Assembly (NCBI GenBank): GCA_017883285.1
Contig: JADGNV010000122.1
Location: 26,152 to 90,151 of the forward strand
Length of the DNA stretch: 64,000 nt
Source of the DNA: Candidatus Aminicenantota bacterium
GTDB taxonomy: Bacteria; Acidobacteriota; Aminicenantia; Aminicenantales; UBA4085
Reading direction: 5' to 3'
Below, in pieces: positions 58,722 through 64,000 of this stretch. Under the pieces are notes generated by a model. That model ran no database searches. It saw only the letters and a list, made by a program, of their open reading frames with translations, and was not told the DNA's origin. Position numbers and translations under genes: made by a program. Every line of letters starts with the position of its first letter. Within the stretch, counting starts at the first letter, position 1.

Positions 58722-59248
58722 CGATTTCCCCTTGTTTCGGTGGACCGGGCGATAATACCGTGCCGGTTCGTCTCGATTCTCTCGAATGATCCTGTCGCCT
58801 TGTCTTCGATGATAATGATCATTCGCCTCTCGATCCAATCGCGGAAAGGATCCGGAAGGTCATCTGAAACAAAAGAGGCTTTCAGGTCATGAGGATCTTG
58901 TGCATGCCTGAACGGCCGAAATAACAAAATGGACGCGAGAACAAGCGCTATGCCCAGCGAGATCGGCACAAGAACACGGAGGAATCGTTTCCTGTTAACT
59001 GTGGGGATAGCTTGATCCGCTTGATTCTCGGAGGACGGGAAGCGTATCGCCTCGGCTTGGAAACGATGGGCCCGCCTTCTTTCCGCGAAGGCCGCCCTGT
59101 ACATCTCTGCGAATCTTGCTTCGTCCTCAAGAAATTCACGGCAGGATACGCATGTCGCCAAATGACATTCGATGTCTTTTCGATTCTGTGCCGAGAGTGA
59201 TCCATCATGGAAATCGAAAATGATAGAATGGATGTCTTTACAATTCAT
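58718..59248 (-). CDS. Membrane anti-sigma factor, zf-HC2 type
   Basis: 176 residues. 'CHLATCVSCREFLED' within 'DIECHLATCVSC' gives the zinc H-x3-C-x2-C. One membrane helix (about 91-111, 'LVPISLGIALVLASILLF') precedes a short periplasmic tail. Overlaps the sigma gene by 11 nt and the propeller gene by 4. Second anti-sigma in the window and unrelated in its periplasmic part to the one at 22090. Confidence 0.82.
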   Translation of the reverse strand: MNCKDIHSIIFDFHDGSLSAQNRKDIECHLATCVSCREFLEDEARFAEMYRAAFAERRRAHRFQAEAIRFPSSENQADQAIPTVNRKRFLRVLVPISLGIALVLASILLFRPFRHAQDPHDLKASFVSDDLPDPFRDWIERRMIIIIEDKATGSFERIETNRHGIIARSTETRGNR

Positions 59249-59804
59249 CGATTTTCTCCACGGCCGGAAGCCCCGCGCGATCGGGCTCGGATCCGATGAT
59301 CGTCTTCAGGCGACGACGCGCATAGTGAAGCCGCGATTTTACGGTTCCTTCGGGAACGGCTGTCAGCGCGGCGATTTCAGCCACGCTTTGGATTTCTATA
59401 TATCGGAGAAACAGGACTTCCCGATATTTTGCCGGGAGCCTCATCACGGCAGCCATCAACGGATCTAGCGAATGAAACGCTTCGCTGATCTCCTCCGATT
59501 TCGACGTCCGCGTCTCTCGGCCTACCAAGGGAAGGATACGAAGAAATCGCCGTTTTTTTCTGTACGAGAGAAGAAAACGCCGGCGCAGGATCCCATAAAG
59601 CCACGTATAGGGGGCTGACCGTCCCTCGAATCGCGAAGCCGACCGAAGCGCTTCGGCGAACGTTTCCTGTACGAGGTCTTGGGCGTCGAAATGATCCCGG
59701 CAAAGAGCCAGTCCCGCGTTATAAAGCCGCTCACCATATTGGTCGGCGAGCATGCGAAAAGTATCCTGATCCCCTTTTTGTATGGACTCCCTTAAATCAT
59801 TCAA
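59238..59804 (-). CDS. ECF sigma factor
   Basis: 188 residues. Region 2 is at about 14-85 ('FRMLADQYGERLYNAGLALCRDHFDAQDLVQETFAEALR', 'PYTWLYGILRRRFL'). Region 4 is at about 115-172 ('LPAKYREVLFLRYIEIQSVAEIAALTAVPEGTVKSRLHYARRRL'). Heads an operon with anti-sigma, propeller and OmpH genes. Upstream on the minus strand TTGAAC, 17 bp, TACATA could be its promoter. Confidence 0.9.
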   Translation of the reverse strand: MNDLRESIQKGDQDTFRMLADQYGERLYNAGLALCRDHFDAQDLVQETFAEALRSASRFEGRSAPYTWLYGILRRRFLLSYRKKRRFLRILPLVGRETRTSKSEEISEAFHSLDPLMAAVMRLPAKYREVLFLRYIEIQSVAEIAALTAVPEGTVKSRLHYARRRLKTIIGSEPDRAGLPAVEKIDEL

Positions 59805-60040
59805 TCGAGATCACCTACGATATTATGTATCCGGAACAGCAAGAACGTTCAATTCTTACGGAATTGAAATGCCGATGCAGGGATTTTCAGTCCCTCGCTC
59901 CACCCCCCTGAAGAAGCTACGGCAATCTCGAACACCTAAGACTAAAAGAACGCCACTTGTGCGAGAAAACAGCAAGCCTCCCACGTCTATATCTAACGGG
60001 GTCAAAAACGGTAGTCCGCTCCGAATGTTTTAATCGAAAT
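59805..60040. other. AT-rich upstream region of the ECF operon
   Basis: No gene. It contains a possible minus-strand promoter (TTGAAC about 50 nt before the sigma start) and otherwise low-complexity AT-rich DNA up to the repeat R4. Confidence 0.4.
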
Positions 60041-60127
60041 GGCGCGGCGCGAGCCCCGGTCGCTCGAAGCGGCGGGGACCCGCCCAAAGTGGGTGAGCCG
60101 CAAGAGCGACTGGGACGGAAGCCGCGC
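60041..60127. repeat. 87-bp imperfect palindrome, copy R4 (inverted)
   Basis: Reverse-orientation copy: starts GGCGCGGCGCGAGCCCCGG and ends GACGGAAGCCGCGCC, centre ACCCGCCCAAAGTGGGT. It stands alone, without the hairpin island seen after R1-R3. Confidence 0.88.
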
Positions 60128-60133
60128 CCTCCT

Positions 60134-60229
60134 GCGTCATCCCGGACGCGGTGAGGGATCCCCCCGCCGTCCGAGCGGAGGACCCCGGGTTCCATCAGAG
60201 GAGATCCCTCGCAAAGCCTCGGGATGACG
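60134..60229. repeat. Long inverted repeat CGTCATCCCG...CGGGATGACG
   Basis: Outer ends CGTCATCCCG and CGGGATGACG, inner GAGGGATC and GATCCCTC. It is of the dispersed 'TCATCCCGAGCGAAG...GGGATC' type common between genes of many bacteria. Confidence 0.7.
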
Positions 60230-60237
60230 GCAAGTTG

Positions 60238-60320
60238 TCGTTGCGAGCGAAGCGAAGCAACCGCCTCAGGCCGAACGCGATTGCTTCGTCGTTACGCAAG
60301 AGCGTGCCTCCTCGCAATGA
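60238..60320. repeat. Dispersed 'GTTGCGAGCGAAG...CTCGCAATGAC' repeat
   Basis: TTGCGAGCGAAGCGAAGCAA at one end and CCTCCTCGCAATGAC at the other, with GATTGCTTCGTCG between. Related to 22736-22784. Confidence 0.65.
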
Positions 60321-60330
60321 CTTCTCCACC

Positions 60331-60359
60331 TTGAATTTCGGCCCCGATTCGGCTATAAT
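60331..60359 (+). promoter_or_regulatory. Promoter of the EF-G gene
   Basis: TTGAAT (60331-60336), 17 bp, TATAAT (60354-60359). The leader is about 100 nt, the longest in the window. It can pair CTTGCCG (60368-60374) with CGGCAAG (60426-60432), followed by GATTTTT, a possible attenuator-like fold. Confidence 0.75.
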
Positions 60360-60467
60360 ACGACCTCACTTGCCGATCCCCTGATCGAATAGAGCCTCAA
60401 CGCCCCTCACCCCATCATCGGTTCCCGGCAAGGATTTTTGAGGATGATCGCAAAGGTGTAGACCGCC

Positions 60468-62558
<2,091 letters not shown>

Positions 62559-62575
62559 CCGAGGAGGATCGAACG

Positions 62576-63283
62576 ATGGTCAAAGCCGAGCTGATCAAGC
62601 GGAGCCCGCTGCGGGTCTTCGAGAAATCCATCCACGGCGGGCTGGGCCCGGGCAACATCGGGGTCCTCGCCTCGCCGAAGGGCGTGGGGAAGACGGCCTG
62701 TCTGGTCCACATCGCCACGGACAAGCTCTTCCAGGGCAAACCCGTCATTCACGTCTCGTATTCGAGCCGGGTGGACTACATCATCACCTGGTACGAGGAC
62801 ATCTTCAAGGAGATCGCCAAAAACCGGAGGCTCCGGGCGGCGGTGGACATCCATGACGAGATCATCAAGAACCGGGTCATCATGAACTTCAAGCAGGAGG
62901 GCGCACGCACCGAGCAGGTCCTCAAGAGCGTGGAGGCCATGGTCACCTTCGGCAAGTTCGCCGCCCAATCCGTCATCGTCGACGGATACGATTTCACTCA
63001 GGGGACGTGCGGGGACCTGGCGAAATTCAAGGAGTTCGCGGCGAAGCTCGGCCTCGAGGTCTGGTTCAGCGCCTCGCTCAAGGAGGCCGAGGCCGAGGCC
63101 GGCCTCTACGACGCGGCCGGAATCCCGGTCGTCCTGACCCCTCTCTGCGCATCGATCGACGTCCTCATCACCCTCCACGCCACGGGTGACCACGTCGAAC
63201 TCAAGGTCGTCAAGGACCACGGCCATCCGGCGGCCGGGCTCCTCCCGTTGAAACTCGACCCCAAGACGCTGTTGATTATATAA
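62576..63283 (+). CDS. RecA/KaiC-fold P-loop ATPase of unknown function
   Basis: 235 residues. Walker A 'ASPKGVGKTA' (about 32-41) and Walker B-like 'AAQSVIVDGYDF' give a RecA-type core similar to KaiC/RadA-like proteins. No zinc finger, and no second domain. GAGGAGG 8 nt before ATG. It follows EF-G by 17 nt, so it is probably co-transcribed. Partner and substrate are not recognised. Confidence 0.65.
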   Translation: MVKAELIKRSPLRVFEKSIHGGLGPGNIGVLASPKGVGKTACLVHIATDKLFQGKPVIHVSYSSRVDYIITWYEDIFKEIAKNRRLRAAVDIHDEIIKNRVIMNFKQEGARTEQVLKSVEAMVTFGKFAAQSVIVDGYDFTQGTCGDLAKFKEFAAKLGLEVWFSASLKEAEAEAGLYDAAGIPVVLTPLCASIDVLITLHATGDHVELKVVKDHGHPAAGLLPLKLDPKTLLII

Positions 63284-63304
63284 TCGGGGGCCAAGGAGAC
63301 CCGC

Positions 63305-64000
63305 ATCCGCCCCTTCATCGCCCTCGCGCTCGCCGCCGCCTTGGCCGCGTCCGGCGGACAAGACCGAGTTGTCTGCGACGACGCGGGAACGGTCTTCGCG
63401 CCCGCGGAAACGCCGCGGCGCATCGTTTCGCTCGCCCCGAACATCACCGAGATCTTGTTCGCCCTCGGCCTCGGGGACCGGGTCGTGGGCGTCACCCGCT
63501 ATTGCGATTATCCGCCGGACGCCCTCGAGCGGGAGAAGGTCGGCGGCCTCCTCGACCCCGACCTTGAAAAGATCCGGGCCCTCCGGCCCGACCTCGTCAT
63601 CGCCTTCCGCGGAAACCCCTGGAGCGCCGTCGACCGGCTCCGGGGCCTCGGATTGAAGGTCTTCGTCCTCGATATCGGGAGAACGCTCGAATCCGTCCCC
63701 CGGACGATCGGCCTCATCGGCCGGGTCACGCTCCGGGAGGAGGCGGCCGGGGCCCTCATCCGCTCGCTCGAGGCCAAGGCCCGGACGCTCGCCGGCCTCC
63801 TTGCCAGGGGGGCGGCCGGGAAGCCCAAGGTGTTCATCCAACTCCAAGGCTTGGGCCTCTCGACCTGCGGCGGAGAGAGCTACCTCAACGACCTCCTCGA
63901 GCGGGTCGGCGGGGCCAACATCGCCGGCCGCATGAAGCGGGACTGGCTGGAGTACAGCCGGGAGCAGCTGTTGCAAGACGACCCCGACGTCATCATCGTC
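63305..64000 (+). CDS. BtuF-like ABC periplasmic binding protein (3' truncated)
   Basis: 232 codons to the window end with no stop. Signal peptide 'RPFIALALAAALAASGG', then the class III binding-protein N-lobe: 'RIVSLAPNITEILFALGLGDRVVGVTRYCDYPP', 'IRALRPDLVIAF', 'LNDLLERVGGANI'. This is a vitamin-B12/Fe-siderophore type. No ATG/GTG/TTG lies between the previous in-frame stop (63281-63283) and the signal peptide. The only ribosome site, AAGGAG, sits six bases before ATC63305, so an ATC start is proposed. Transporter partners would lie downstream. Confidence 0.8.
   Translation, partial: MRPFIALALAAALAASGGQDRVVCDDAGTVFAPAETPRRIVSLAPNITEILFALGLGDRVVGVTRYCDYPPDALEREKVGGLLDPDLEKIRALRPDLVIAFRGNPWSAVDRLRGLGLKVFVLDIGRTLESVPRTIGLIGRVTLREEAAGALIRSLEAKARTLAGLLARGAAGKPKVFIQLQGLGLSTCGGESYLNDLLERVGGANIAGRMKRDWLEYSREQLLQDDPDVIIV

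Noticed and set aside
22807-60127. CRISPR array or insertion sequence
   Set aside because: The four 87-bp units are kilobases apart, palindromic, and have no spacers, cas genes or transposase; they are dispersed intergenic repeats.

Overview
The window is about 64 kb from a GC-rich, diderm (Gram-negative-type) bacterium. It carries a complete tolQ-tolR-tolA-tolB-pal-cpoB set, lptB, an LptC/LptA-type protein and lptE, a lipid A-modification-like sugar cluster, and a rpoN/HPF/PTS-regulatory operon. The gene mix (AMIN-domain barrel proteins, regulatory PTS without permeases, an mtEFG1-like elongation factor, long runs of ATGA-coupled genes) reminds me of Candidatus Aminicenantes and relatives of Acidobacteriota. 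That assignment is an impression, because no marker such as 16S is present.

Layout: (1) 0-9 kb: an AMIN/beta-barrel outer-membrane protein with its own terminator, a radical SAM/B12 protein and a GT-C glycosyltransferase, facing a minus-strand operon (GT2, 4-TM flippase-like protein, DegT aminotransferase, Gfo/Idh dehydrogenase, TIM-barrel protein). Together these look like an Arn-type pathway that makes, flips and transfers a lipid-linked amino sugar. (2) 9-19 kb: rsmA, a GNAT protein, two paralogous secreted propeller proteins with strong promoters, a methyltransferase, a second GT-C/GT2 pair (the GT2 visibly AT-rich), and a barrel protein related to the C-terminus of the first gene. (3) 19-30 kb: ftsK, a sigma/anti-sigma pair, a repeat island, yaaT-holB-uvrA, and divergent mrfA-type helicase. 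(4) 30-36 kb: Tol-Pal operon continuing into ssb and a cupin. (5) 36-46.7 kb, minus strand: recJ-lptCA-lptB-rpoN-hpf-(25-codon ORF)-hprK-rapZ-EIIA-HPr-EI, almost all stop/start coupled. (6) 46.7-53 kb: ftsY-ribD-ribE-ribBA, a HEAT protein, dtd, a repeat island, rpsT, holA. (7) 53-60 kb: lptE-leuS, a decayed toxin-antitoxin-like pair, and an AT-richer ECF sigma/anti-sigma/propeller/OmpH operon. (8) 60-64 kb: EF-G of the spirochaete/mitochondrial type, a RecA-fold ATPase and a truncated BtuF-like binding protein.

Most of the window is housekeeping and cell-envelope biology. Four things stand out. A family of intergenic elements has an 87-bp imperfect palindrome (four copies) and, in two copies, hairpins whose stems co-vary around an identical loop. 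Many genes have a -10 box only 6-13 nt before the start codon, which implies leaderless or near-leaderless mRNAs. Two genes are best explained by ATT/ATC start codons behind good Shine-Dalgarno sites. The Arn-like amino-sugar cluster uses Gfo/Idh chemistry. No tRNA, rRNA, CRISPR array or transposase gene was seen.
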